A stretch of DNA of 8,803 nucleotides from Candidatus Bathyarchaeota archaeon (lineage in GTDB: Archaea > Thermoproteota > Bathyarchaeia > Bathyarchaeales > WUQV01). Below are positions 1 to 5,786 of this stretch, piece by piece. The stretch's first letter is position 1. Each line of letters starts with the position of its first letter. The notes under the pieces were generated by a model. That model was given only the letters and a program-made list of their open reading frames with translations. It had not been told where the DNA came from and did not search any database. The DNA is taken from assembly GCA_009889585.1 (NCBI GenBank), contig WUQV01000134.1, positions 1-8,803 on the forward strand. Direction: 5' to 3'. The translations under genes were made by a program, and so were the position numbers.

Positions 1-932
1 CCTAAGCTGGTAACCTTTATGATAGGAGGCCTGTTGATTAAGTAATCGCCTATGTAGCTTATAATAGGCCTTAGGACGAGCTCTTCGTTCCTTAAAGCAA
101 CCGTCCCTCCTACAGTTATTAAAGATGGATCGTAGACGTTGACTACGTTGGCGAAGCCTATCGCGTTAAGCCTACCGACCCTTTCAACGATATCTAAACA
201 TAGCTCATCGCCTGCCTTAGCTCCATCGTATAAATGCTTAGCAGTTATATCCTCAGGCCTTCCCTTGACGTATTTATACAATAGGCTCCCTTCAAATCCA
301 TTCCATCGTCTTTCCTCCAATATCAACCTAGCGTAGTTAGGCAGGTTTCTACCAGAACAATAGGCTTCCCAATGGCCCCTCTTTCCACATCCACATATGA
401 GCTTTCCCTCGAAGTCTATGACCATATGTCCTATTTCATGAGCATTCCCGTCCTTTCCTAGGAGTAGCCGTCCATTGACGTACACACCTCCTCCTATGCC
501 AGTGCCTATCGTTATATAGACTAGGTCTTCCTCAGACCTTCCCTCCCCGAAGAACTTCTCCCCTACGACTGCTGCTACGCAATCGTTCAATAGCTCTACT
601 CGCGTCTTAAACTCCTCGCTTAAAGGCCCTACTAAGGGGACGAAGCCGTAGTGAGGTATATTAGCAGGCCTATCTATGCCTCCTCTCTTAAGGTCTAATG
701 GCCCTATGGAGCCTATGCCTATGCCGACTAAGCCCTCAGGCGTTAACCCTAGCTCTAATTGAAGAGAGCTTATCATGCGTATTATTTGAAGGCTTATGGC
801 CTCGGGGCCAGTAACCGTATCAGTAAGCTCCGTCCTCTTCCTTAAGATCCTCCCGTCCTTCAGACCTAAGGCTACCTTCAAGTTAGTAGCGCCTATGTCT
901 ACGGCAACTCCGTAAACGGCCTTAGTCCTCAA
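1..932 (-). CDS. ROK-family sugar kinase (glucokinase-like), C-terminus cut by window edge
   Basis: Read on the minus strand, this frame is open from a TTG at 932 to the left edge, about 310 codons without a stop. ROK kinases phosphorylate sugars such as glucose with ATP in the cytoplasm. The ATP-phosphate motif DIGATN lies at residues 12-17. The catalytic Asp is in LLND (D117). GTGIGGG comes next, then HEIGH (165-169), and then the zinc motif CGCGKRGHWEAYCSG from C180. The usual third Cys of CxCGxxGC is His187 here, which could still bind zinc along with C180, C182 and H169. Family members are about 300-320 residues, so probably only a few C-terminal residues are missing. TTG is the only start codon between the upstream in-frame TAA and the first beta strand, and it puts the DIGATN motif at the normal distance from the N-terminus. 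The gene is divergent from everything to its right. The exact sugar cannot be read from the sequence; N-acetylmannosamine or fructose kinase are alternatives. Confidence 0.9.
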   Translation of the reverse strand, partial: MRTKAVYGVAVDIGATNLKVALGLKDGRILRKRTELTDTVTGPEAISLQIIRMISSLQLELGLTPEGLVGIGIGSIGPLDLKRGGIDRPANIPHYGFVPLVGPLSEEFKTRVELLNDCVAAVVGEKFFGEGRSEEDLVYITIGTGIGGGVYVNGRLLLGKDGNAHEIGHMVIDFEGKLICGCGKRGHWEAYCSGRNLPNYARLILEERRWNGFEGSLLYKYVKGRPEDITAKHLYDGAKAGDELCLDIVERVGRLNAIGFANVVNVYDPSLITVGGTVALRNEELVLRPIISYIGDYLINRPPIIKVTSL

Positions 933-980
933 GCCTAAACGCCTAAGCTCAGGGCTCGTAAGCCGATAGGGGGGATTTAG

Positions 981-988
981 GTTTAAAG
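981..988 (-). promoter_or_regulatory. Possible TATA box for the ROK kinase gene
   Basis: The minus strand carries CTTTAAACCTAAAT, with its TTTAAA core at 982-987. That is about 50 bp upstream of the TTG start, which would give a leader of roughly 25 nt if transcription begins about 26 bp after the centre of the box. This is a motif match only. Confidence 0.35.
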
Positions 989-1321
989 GCTTGAGCCGTT
1001 ACGACCGATCGAAGCTAGTTAGCGAGGAAATAAGGTAGCGATAGCTCTTTGATCGACCATTAGCCTTAAGGAGCTCATCGTTAGTTTAGGACGGACTCAG
1101 ATGGCTGAAGTGCTGAAAACAAATAAGCCAGCTTAAGGGCGGGATCCGTAGAGAGAACTAAAAGCCAACGATATTTAGTCGGGCCTCTCCCCAGTTCCTT
1201 AAGGGCGAGCAGCCCTAAAAATCTACGATAGGCCTCTTAGCTTAAGCCTCTCATATAGTCTGCGAGCCCTTCTTATGACCTCCTTCGACTTAACCTAGTA
1301 CTTCTTCATATATGATTAAGC

Positions 1322-1329
1322 TTAATAAT
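1322..1329 (+). promoter_or_regulatory. Possible TATA box for the nucleotidyltransferase gene
   Basis: TTAATAAT at 1322-1329 is centred about 26 bp before a GTG at 1352, the spacing expected for a leaderless archaeal transcript that starts on its own initiation codon. This favours 1352 as the original start of the nucleotidyltransferase gene, although the reading frame there does not match the rest of the gene. Confidence 0.35.
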
Positions 1330-1419
1330 GGCCTCTCAGCTTGCTTAATCTGTGGAGGACTTCGAGCCCTATCTATTAAGTAGCTTAAGGAGGCCTTTAA
1401 AGGCTCGCTGACGGCCGTC

Positions 1420-1782
1420 GTGGCCTTCGGCTCTAGGGTTAAAGGCGGCTTTAGAAGAGGCTCGGATTATGATGCCCTCATCGTCCTAGACGAATGCCCC
1501 TTAAGCCCATCCGAGCTGAACGAAGCCTTAGCATCCATTTTAGCAGAAGCTCTCTTCGAAAAGGACGTTAAGCCGTCGTTAATAGCCTTTTCAAGTCCGA
1601 CCTCTACAAAGAGCATAAGAGCCCTTCGCCATTCCTTCGGTCGGTTGCCCATAGGCTTTAAAATACTATACAGCCGCGATGGATCTATCGAAGGCCTATT
1701 AAGCCAGATATACGAAAACACGGACATGACGTATATAAAGGGTGGGAGGAGGTGGATATTAGGGAGACGTGGAAGAGCATAA
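1420..1782 (+). CDS. MNT-type nucleotidyltransferase domain protein, probable N-terminal frameshift
   Basis: The polymerase-beta-like minimal nucleotidyltransferase signature is clear: AFGSRVKGGFRRGSDYD, with GS at residues 4-5 and the metal-binding Asp pair in SDYD. Such proteins transfer a nucleotide to a target, and many pair with HEPN proteins as antitoxins. The open frame begins at GTG 1420, but that start removes most of the beta strand that must precede GSR. The same frame stays open upstream to a TAG at 1381-1383 and reads LKEAFKGSLTAVV, a good family N-terminus with no start codon. In another frame, GTG 1352 gives VEDFEPYLLSS. A single extra base near 1387-1390 would join the two into one normal protein. 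The gene is therefore probably damaged, or there is a one-base assembly error. A third acidic residue is not obvious. The C-terminus overlaps the next ORF by 31 bp. Confidence 0.65.
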   Translation: MAFGSRVKGGFRRGSDYDALIVLDECPLSPSELNEALASILAEALFEKDVKPSLIAFSSPTSTKSIRALRHSFGRLPIGFKILYSRDGSIEGLLSQIYENTDMTYIKGGRRWILGRRGRA

Positions 1783-1937
1783 AGCCTAGATATCCGATTA
1801 TGACTCTTAGTAGAACATGGGATCCCACGAAGTTCTATACTAAAAAGATCGCATTAGAGAATCTTGAGAAGGACGAGTTTATATTTAAGACTGTTGCTAA
1901 AATAGCCTTTAAATTCGCTGAGTCAGACTTAGGCTAG
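1752..1937 (+). CDS. Short ORF overlapping the nucleotidyltransferase, possible truncated HEPN partner
   Basis: A 61-codon frame from GTG 1752, with an in-frame ATG at 1800 as an alternative start. The purine-rich GGGAGGAGGTGG at 1744-1755 overlaps the GTG, so spacing does not settle the start. The C-terminal stretch VAKIAFKFAESDLG resembles the first helix of HEPN-domain proteins, which often follow or overlap an MNT gene. The frame stops just there, and no RX4-6H catalytic motif follows in any frame before 2059. The position just after an MNT gene supports a partner role, but similarity over one helix is weak evidence. It may be a remnant, or an unrelated small protein. The DNA here is more A/T-rich than in the gene before it. 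Confidence 0.35.
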   Translation: MDIRETWKSIKPRYPIMTLSRTWDPTKFYTKKIALENLEKDEFIFKTVAKIAFKFAESDLG

Positions 1938-2020
1938 CATTATTCAAGCCGATTTGAGAGCCTATCCGTTGCCTCTGAAGAACGATATTGACTCGTAAAG
2001 CAGGCCTTAACTTGAAAGGC

Positions 2021-2026
2021 TTAAAT
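2021..2026 (+). promoter_or_regulatory. Possible TATA box for the radical SAM gene
   Basis: TTAAAT at 2021-2026, in GGCTTAAATGCC, lies 33 bp before the ATG at 2060. It would place the transcription start around 2050 and leave a leader of about 10 nt. No strong Shine-Dalgarno sequence is visible, which fits a short-leader transcript. Confidence 0.3.
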
Positions 2027-2059
2027 GCCTAATGAAGCCTTAGAGCTTAAGGCCATTTC

Positions 2060-2893
2060 ATGGCGGACTTTTGGACTCATGAAGGGTTAGATATCAAATT
2101 TGTCACCTGTAAGACAGCGCTATCTAAGAGCAAGCTTTCAGGCCTAGATTATGCCTTAAACCCCTATATAGGCTGTGAACATGGCTGTATTTATTGTTAC
2201 TCTAAAGCTACCCTAAGGGATGAGAAGAAAGCATTACGTTGGGGAAAATTCGTATACGTTAAGCGCAATATAATAGACGTATTAGCTTTAGAGTCCGTTA
2301 AAAAGCCTAGAGGCGTGGTGGGCATAAGCACGATAACCGATCCATATCAGCCCTTAGAGGCTAAGTTGGAGCTAACTAGGAGCTGTCTAGAGGTACTGGC
2401 CGAAAGAGGCTTCCGTACGTCGATTCAAACGAAGTCGGACTTGATCTTAAGGGATAAGGACATCATAAGGCCTGAGCTCTTCGACGTAGGCGTTACGATA
2501 ACGACGTTAAACGCGGAATTGGCTAGGCGAATTGAGCCGAAAGCCTCTAAGCCTGATGCAAGGGCCTCAGTCCTAGAGGAGTACTCGAGCTTGGGCTTAG
2601 AGACGTGGATCTTCCTAGGCCCGATCATACCTGAGGTTAACGACGAGGAGGATGGCTTAAGGGCTATCGTAAGGCTTGCATCCAAGACTAAGAGCCTATT
2701 GATCTACGATAAGCTAAACCTTAGGAGGTGGGTCTTAGGCTCCTTAAGGCCCCTTCTAGAGGAATTTAAGCCGGGGCTATCGAATAGGCTGCCTGAGCTC
2801 CTAAGTAAGGGCTCCCTCTATGTAGCTAAGCTCTATAGCTCGATAAGGAGGATTTGCTTAGAGCAAGGAGTCGAATGCCGTCCTGCCTTTTAA
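2060..2893 (+). CDS. Radical SAM protein, SplB/COG1533 type
   Basis: This 277-residue protein carries the radical SAM cluster motif CEHGCIYC (C39, C43, C46: CxxxCxxC), which binds the [4Fe-4S] cluster that cleaves S-adenosylmethionine. It is preceded by NPYIG and followed by TITDPYQPLEAKLELTR, IQTKSDLILRD, the VTITTLN strand, EPKASKPDAR and GPIIP. These are landmarks of the COG1533 family, which is related to spore photoproduct lyase SplB and common in archaea. The family's substrate in archaea is unknown to me, and DNA repair should not be assumed from the name. Start ATG 2060 lies close behind an A/T-rich box. The gene stands alone, with 122 bp before it and 139 bp after it, and is not clearly joined to the kor operon. 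Length is normal and no break is seen. Confidence 0.88.
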   Translation: MADFWTHEGLDIKFVTCKTALSKSKLSGLDYALNPYIGCEHGCIYCYSKATLRDEKKALRWGKFVYVKRNIIDVLALESVKKPRGVVGISTITDPYQPLEAKLELTRSCLEVLAERGFRTSIQTKSDLILRDKDIIRPELFDVGVTITTLNAELARRIEPKASKPDARASVLEEYSSLGLETWIFLGPIIPEVNDEEDGLRAIVRLASKTKSLLIYDKLNLRRWVLGSLRPLLEEFKPGLSNRLPELLSKGSLYVAKLYSSIRRICLEQGVECRPAF

Positions 2894-2923
2894 CATAGCC
2901 TTTAGGAAACCTCCGAGCGTACG

Positions 2924-2949
2924 CTTCCAAAATCACTTATTGGAAGTGA
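2924..2949 (+). repeat. Two overlapping, mutually exclusive small hairpins
   Basis: CTTCCAA (2924-2930) pairs with TTGGAAG (2940-2946), a 7-bp stem with a 9-nt loop. TCACTT (2933-2938) pairs with AAGTGA (2944-2949), a 6-bp stem with a 5-nt loop. The two use the shared bases AAG at 2944-2946, so only one can form. The site lies 30 bp after the radical SAM stop codon and upstream of the kor promoter. No T-run follows, so it is not a clear terminator. Confidence 0.35.
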
Positions 2950-2964
2950 CGGTTAAGGCTGACG

Positions 2965-2972
2965 TTTATTAA
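2965..2972 (+). promoter_or_regulatory. Possible TATA box of the kor-hdrA operon
   Basis: TTTATTAA at 2965-2972 is the best archaeal TATA match before korD. At the usual spacing, transcription would begin near 2992-2997, inside the left arm of the inverted repeat at 2986-3031. The leader would then be about 35-40 nt. Confidence 0.4.
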
Positions 2973-2985
2973 GCTCGTAAGCCTT

Positions 2986-3031
2986 TTACGGATCGGGCCT
3001 CTGCTATCAAGCACCTAAGTCCGGTCCGTAA
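2986..3031 (+). repeat. Long imperfect inverted repeat directly before korD
   Basis: Left arm TTACGGATCGGGC (2986-2998) and right arm GTCCGGTCCGTAA (3019-3031) match as a DNA inverted repeat at 11 of 13 positions. As RNA they would give 13 continuous pairs, because both mismatches become G-U pairs. The 20-nt loop holds a nested TGCT/AGCA pair (3002-3005 with 3010-3013) closing on ATCA. The right arm ends one base before the ATG at 3033. It could be an operator over the predicted transcription start, or an RNA hairpin acting on korD translation. Confidence 0.5.
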
Positions 3032-3032
3032 G

Positions 3033-3257
3033 ATGAAGAAGCCCACGACGTTCAAGGCTAAGTTGAAAATCGTCGAAGAGTTCTGTAAGGGCTGTGATTA
3101 TTGCATCGAGTTCTGCCCCGTCGACGCCTTAAAGCGCTCTGAGAGGCCGAACTTAAGGGGCGTCTGCCCTCCTAAGCTGAAGGATGAAGGCACGTGTATC
3201 GCCTGTGGGCTCTGCGAGCGAATTTGCCCGGATCTAGCTATATGCCTCGAAAGGTGA
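3033..3257 (+). CDS. korD: 2-oxoacid:ferredoxin oxidoreductase, delta (ferredoxin) subunit
   Basis: A 74-residue dicluster ferredoxin. The first [4Fe-4S] motif is CKGCDYCIEFCP (C18, C21, C24, C28) and the second is CIACGLCERICP (C55, C58, C61, C65), so all eight ligands are present. In Kor/Por enzymes this subunit carries electrons from the thiamine-diphosphate site of KorB to external ferredoxin. The linker between clusters is fairly long and holds an extra Cys (C45); another lies near the end (C71). It is the first gene of the operon. ATG 3033 is used; a TTG at 3063 is possible but would shorten the N-terminus. No good Shine-Dalgarno sequence precedes it, and the inverted repeat occupies that place instead. 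Identity as KorD, rather than a stand-alone ferredoxin, rests on the adjacent korABC. Confidence 0.88.
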   Translation: MKKPTTFKAKLKIVEEFCKGCDYCIEFCPVDALKRSERPNLRGVCPPKLKDEGTCIACGLCERICPDLAICLER

Positions 3258-3278
3258 TGGCGTCTGCATCAAAGGGCC

Positions 3279-4394
3279 GTGTTAACTGGCACGCACTTCT
3301 TACAGGGGAACGCGGCGTGCGCTGAAGGGGCCATAGCAGCTGGCTGTCGGTTTTTCGCTGGCTACCCCATAACGCCCTCGACGGAGATTGCCGAGAGGAT
3401 GGCAAGGAGGCTCCCAGAGGTCGGCGGCGTATTCATCCAGATGGAGGATGAGATAGGCGCCATCGCAGCCGTCATCGGAGCGTCATGGGCTGGGGTCAAG
3501 GCCATGACGGCCACCTCAGGCCCCGGCTTCAGCTTAATGCAGGAGAACATAGGCTTGGCCGCCATGACGGAGACGCCTTGCGTCATCGTTGACGTAATGA
3601 GGGCGGGACCTAGCACAGGACAGCCGACTAAGCCGAGCCAACAGGACGTCATGCAAGCCAAGTGGGGCTCACATGGGGATTACGAGGTCATAGCCCTTTC
3701 GCCAGCCTCAGCGCAAGAGATGTTCGACTTCACGATCGAATGCTTCAACTTAGCGGAGGAGTACCGCGTCCCGACGATTTTGTTAGCTGACGGCTTTATC
3801 GCTCACGCTTGGGAGCGCGTCGTAATCCCCCCTCCAGAGGAGATAAAGGTCGTCGAGAGGAAGGGGCCAGAAGCCCCGCCAGGCGATAGGCTCGACCTCG
3901 TACCTCCGATGGCCTGCTTCGGAAGGGGGTATCGCGTCCACGTCACAGGGCTAACTCATGACGAAAGAGGCTATCCACAAGCCGATAGCGTTGAAGTTCA
4001 ACGACGTTTGGTTAAGCGCTTATGCGATAAGATCAGGGCGAACGCCGATAGGATAGTGAAGACGAAGGCGTTCGCCTTAGACGACGCGGAGGTGGTAGTC
4101 ATAGCTTACGGGGCGCCGTCGAGGCCCGCGTTAAAGGCCGTCAAAATGGCACGTGAAAACGGCTTGAAGGCTGGCCTCTTAAGGTTGATAACTCTTTGGC
4201 CCTTCCCTGAGAAGGACGTCATAAGGCTTTCGTCGCACGTCAAAGCGTTCATCGTCCTGGAGATGAACTACGGCCAGCTCGTCCGCGAAGTCGAAAGGGC
4301 AGCGAAGGGAACCGCCGTAACATTGTTATCGAAGCTCGGGGAGGAATTGCACACGCCCTATGAGATCTTAAGGGCGTTAAAAGAGGTATGTTAA
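3279..4394 (+). CDS. korA: 2-oxoacid:ferredoxin oxidoreductase, alpha subunit (probable 2-oxoglutarate)
   Basis: A 371-residue protein of normal length. It begins near GTHFLQGN and continues with AGCRFFAGYPITPSTEI (residues 21-37), MEDEIGA (55-61), the pyrophosphate-domain motif TSGPGFSLM (79-87) and GPSTGQPTK (110-118). A C-terminal domain covers roughly residues 270-370. With KorB it decarboxylates a 2-oxoacid, using CoA and thiamine diphosphate, and reduces ferredoxin. 2-Oxoglutarate is the best guess for substrate because the separate D-A-B-C subunits match Kor; 2-oxoisovalerate or another 2-oxoacid cannot be ruled out. GTG 3279 is the only start in this frame after the stop at 3255. However, ATG 3257, which overlaps the korD stop as TGATG, reads MASASKGR in another frame, and one base would join it to VLTGTHFLQGN. 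The end overlaps korB. Confidence 0.92.
   Translation: MLTGTHFLQGNAACAEGAIAAGCRFFAGYPITPSTEIAERMARRLPEVGGVFIQMEDEIGAIAAVIGASWAGVKAMTATSGPGFSLMQENIGLAAMTETPCVIVDVMRAGPSTGQPTKPSQQDVMQAKWGSHGDYEVIALSPASAQEMFDFTIECFNLAEEYRVPTILLADGFIAHAWERVVIPPPEEIKVVERKGPEAPPGDRLDLVPPMACFGRGYRVHVTGLTHDERGYPQADSVEVQRRLVKRLCDKIRANADRIVKTKAFALDDAEVVVIAYGAPSRPALKAVKMARENGLKAGLLRLITLWPFPEKDVIRLSSHVKAFIVLEMNYGQLVREVERAAKGTAVTLLSKLGEELHTPYEILRALKEVC
4382..4387 (+). promoter_or_regulatory. Ribosome binding site that decides the korB start
   Basis: AGAGGT at 4382-4387 lies 6 nt before ATG 4394 but touches ATG 4388 directly. This favours ATG 4394, which overlaps the korA stop codon as TAATG, over the longer reading. Confidence 0.55.
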
Positions 4395-5248
4395 TGGTTG
4401 AAAAGTTAACGTTTACGCATCCTTTATCGAAGTACTTACGCGTTGACAGATTACCTCACATATGGTGTGAGGGATGTGGAAATGGAATAGTGCTCAACTG
4501 TTTCATTAGGGCGTTGGACGAGCTAGGCGCAAACTTGGACGAGTTGGTAGTTGTATCTGGCATAGGATGTATCGGCCGAATCGCAGGGTATGTGAACGTC
4601 GACTCCTTTCACACGACTCACGGACGGGCCATCGCGATAGCCACAGGGATTAAGCTGGCTAACCCGCGGTTGAAGGTCGTCGTCATAAGCGGGGATGGCG
4701 ACCTTTTCGCGATAGGGGGGAACCACTTCATTCACGCGGCCCGTAGGAACGTCAACTTGACGGTCATATGCGTTAACAACTTCAACTACGGCATGACCGG
4801 AGGCCAGCTAGGGCCGACGACGCCGCTCGATTCCATCACGACCACCAGCCCTTACGGCAATGTCGAAAGCCCGTTCAACCTAGCTCATTTGGCAGCGTCA
4901 TCAGGAGCCGTATACGTGGCGAGGTGGACCGCCTTTCACATTCACGAGTTAACGAAGTCCATCAAGGCTTCGTTAAAGAGGAGAGGTTTCACGTTCATAG
5001 AGGTCATATCGCCTTGTCCGGAGCTTTACGGCAGGTACAATAAGATGGGAAGGGGCGTAGACATGATGAATTGGCTTAAGCGAGTATCGGAGGTTCGTCA
5101 TGGATGCGACCCCGCTAAGGCTGAGGTCTCATCGTCGAAAATAGTCGTCGGAGAGTTCGTAAGCGTCGATAAGCCCACTTACGATCAGCTTATCTATCAA
5201 TTGATGGAGAGGGTTAAGGGAGGCTCATCCGTTGAAGGTGGAGGTTAG
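4394..5248 (+). CDS. korB: 2-oxoacid:ferredoxin oxidoreductase, beta subunit (thiamine diphosphate, Fe-S)
   Basis: A 284-residue protein from ATG 4394; an ATG two codons earlier (4388) is less well placed for the ribosome site. WCEGCGNG (C25, C28) begins the [4Fe-4S] ligand set and C208, in SPCPELYGR, is probably the distal ligand. The thiamine-diphosphate/Mg motif starts at GDGD (100-103) and ends at NNFNYGMTGGQ (from N128). The CP-x-x-x-GR-x-NK stretch after C208 resembles 2-oxoglutarate synthase beta subunits more than pyruvate ones, which supports Kor. KorB holds the cofactor where the 2-oxoacid is decarboxylated, and its cluster feeds KorD. It overlaps korA by 1 bp and korC by 17 bp, so translation is likely coupled. 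No key residue appears to be missing. Confidence 0.93.
   Translation: MVEKLTFTHPLSKYLRVDRLPHIWCEGCGNGIVLNCFIRALDELGANLDELVVVSGIGCIGRIAGYVNVDSFHTTHGRAIAIATGIKLANPRLKVVVISGDGDLFAIGGNHFIHAARRNVNLTVICVNNFNYGMTGGQLGPTTPLDSITTTSPYGNVESPFNLAHLAASSGAVYVARWTAFHIHELTKSIKASLKRRGFTFIEVISPCPELYGRYNKMGRGVDMMNWLKRVSEVRHGCDPAKAEVSSSKIVVGEFVSVDKPTYDQLIYQLMERVKGGSSVEGGG
5218..5223 (+). promoter_or_regulatory. Ribosome binding site for korC
   Basis: GGGAGG at 5218-5223, within the end of korB, lies 8 nt before TTG 5232. It supports this TTG over the in-frame GTG at 5238, which would leave 14 nt of spacing. Confidence 0.5.
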
Positions 5249-5786
5249 GATAGCTGGCTTCGGAGGCCAAGGCATCGTCTTAAGCGGTTTAATGTTGGCC
5301 TCTGCAGCTTGCCTTTACGAAGGGAAGAACGTCGTCTGTACGCAATCTTACGGCCCTGAGTCGAGAGGAAGCCATTGTAGGTCTGACATCATCATATCGG
5401 ATGAGGAAGTTGACGCATTGGCCGTCGAACGCCCGGACATCTTAATCGTCATGTCGGACGAGGCCTATCGTGAATACCTAAGAGGCCTTAAGAGCGGAGG
5501 GATACTCCTTGTCGACCCTGACATGATCCGCAAGCGAGAGCCGATCGAGGGGATAGAGGTTTACGAAGTTCCAGCCACGAGGATGGCCGAGGAGCTTGGG
5601 AGGGCTGTTGTAGCGAACGTCATAATGTTGGGCGCTCTCACGTCCATCACGAACGTCGTCAGCGAAGAGGCGATGAGGAAGTCGATCATCCGTTACGTAC
5701 CTAAGGGGACGGAAAGCCTAAATATCAAGGCGTTTGAACGTGGGTTGGACTATGGAAGGGAGCCTTCAGTTAAGAGGGAAGCTTGA
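5232..5786 (+). CDS. korC: 2-oxoacid:ferredoxin oxidoreductase, gamma subunit
   Basis: A 184-residue protein of the pyruvate/ketoisovalerate oxidoreductase gamma family. It opens with the hallmark IAGFGGQGI (residues 7-15), followed by TQSYGPESRGS (37-47) and a D52 environment typical of the family. ILIVMSD and GGILLVDPDMI come after that. The domain joins KorA and KorB in the catalytic core and helps bind CoA. TTG 5232 is chosen because a GGGAGG ribosome site precedes it at 8 nt and the family motif then falls at the expected place. It begins inside korB (17-bp overlap), and its last 35 bp overlap the start of hdrA. Length is normal. Confidence 0.92.
   Translation: MKVEVRIAGFGGQGIVLSGLMLASAACLYEGKNVVCTQSYGPESRGSHCRSDIIISDEEVDALAVERPDILIVMSDEAYREYLRGLKSGGILLVDPDMIRKREPIEGIEVYEVPATRMAEELGRAVVANVIMLGALTSITNVVSEEAMRKSIIRYVPKGTESLNIKAFERGLDYGREPSVKREA

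Larger units (their letters stand above)
933..1351. other. Gene-free divergent intergenic region
   Basis: About 420 bp without a convincing gene, between the divergent ROK kinase and the nucleotidyltransferase. It holds the kinase promoter and an A/T-rich box before the nucleotidyltransferase. It also has an imperfect inverted repeat, with arms at 1006-1017 and 1042-1055 and a small bulge. On the minus strand from 1309 to 1223 there is a short frame reading MKKY, a TAG stop, then VKSKEVIRRARRLYERLKL and a second stop. That reading looks protein-like and may be the tail of a lost gene. I see no tRNA, CRISPR or insertion-sequence signature. Confidence 0.5.

Noticed and set aside
139..336. Plus-strand open frame of 65 codons inside the ROK kinase gene
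   Set aside because: It lies antisense to a clearly coding minus-strand kinase and has a low-complexity Ser/Leu/Pro translation without a recognisable motif.
1202..1216. AGGGC/GCCCT hairpin with a GAGCA loop followed by a run of A
   Set aside because: The stem is only 5 bp, no gene ends there, and on neither strand does it look like a terminator.
1223..1309. Short minus-strand frame MKKY, stop, VKSKEVIRRARRLYERLKL
   Set aside because: An in-frame TAG after four codons and a total of 29 codons give no support for a working gene. At most it is a remnant, and there is no evidence for stop-codon recoding.
2060..2893. Naming the radical SAM protein as spore photoproduct lyase
   Set aside because: The family shares motifs with SplB, but archaea make no spores and COG1533 covers many proteins of other or unknown function.
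3362..3661. Minus-strand open frame of 99 codons within korA
   Set aside because: It is antisense to conserved korA motifs and has no protein family features of its own.
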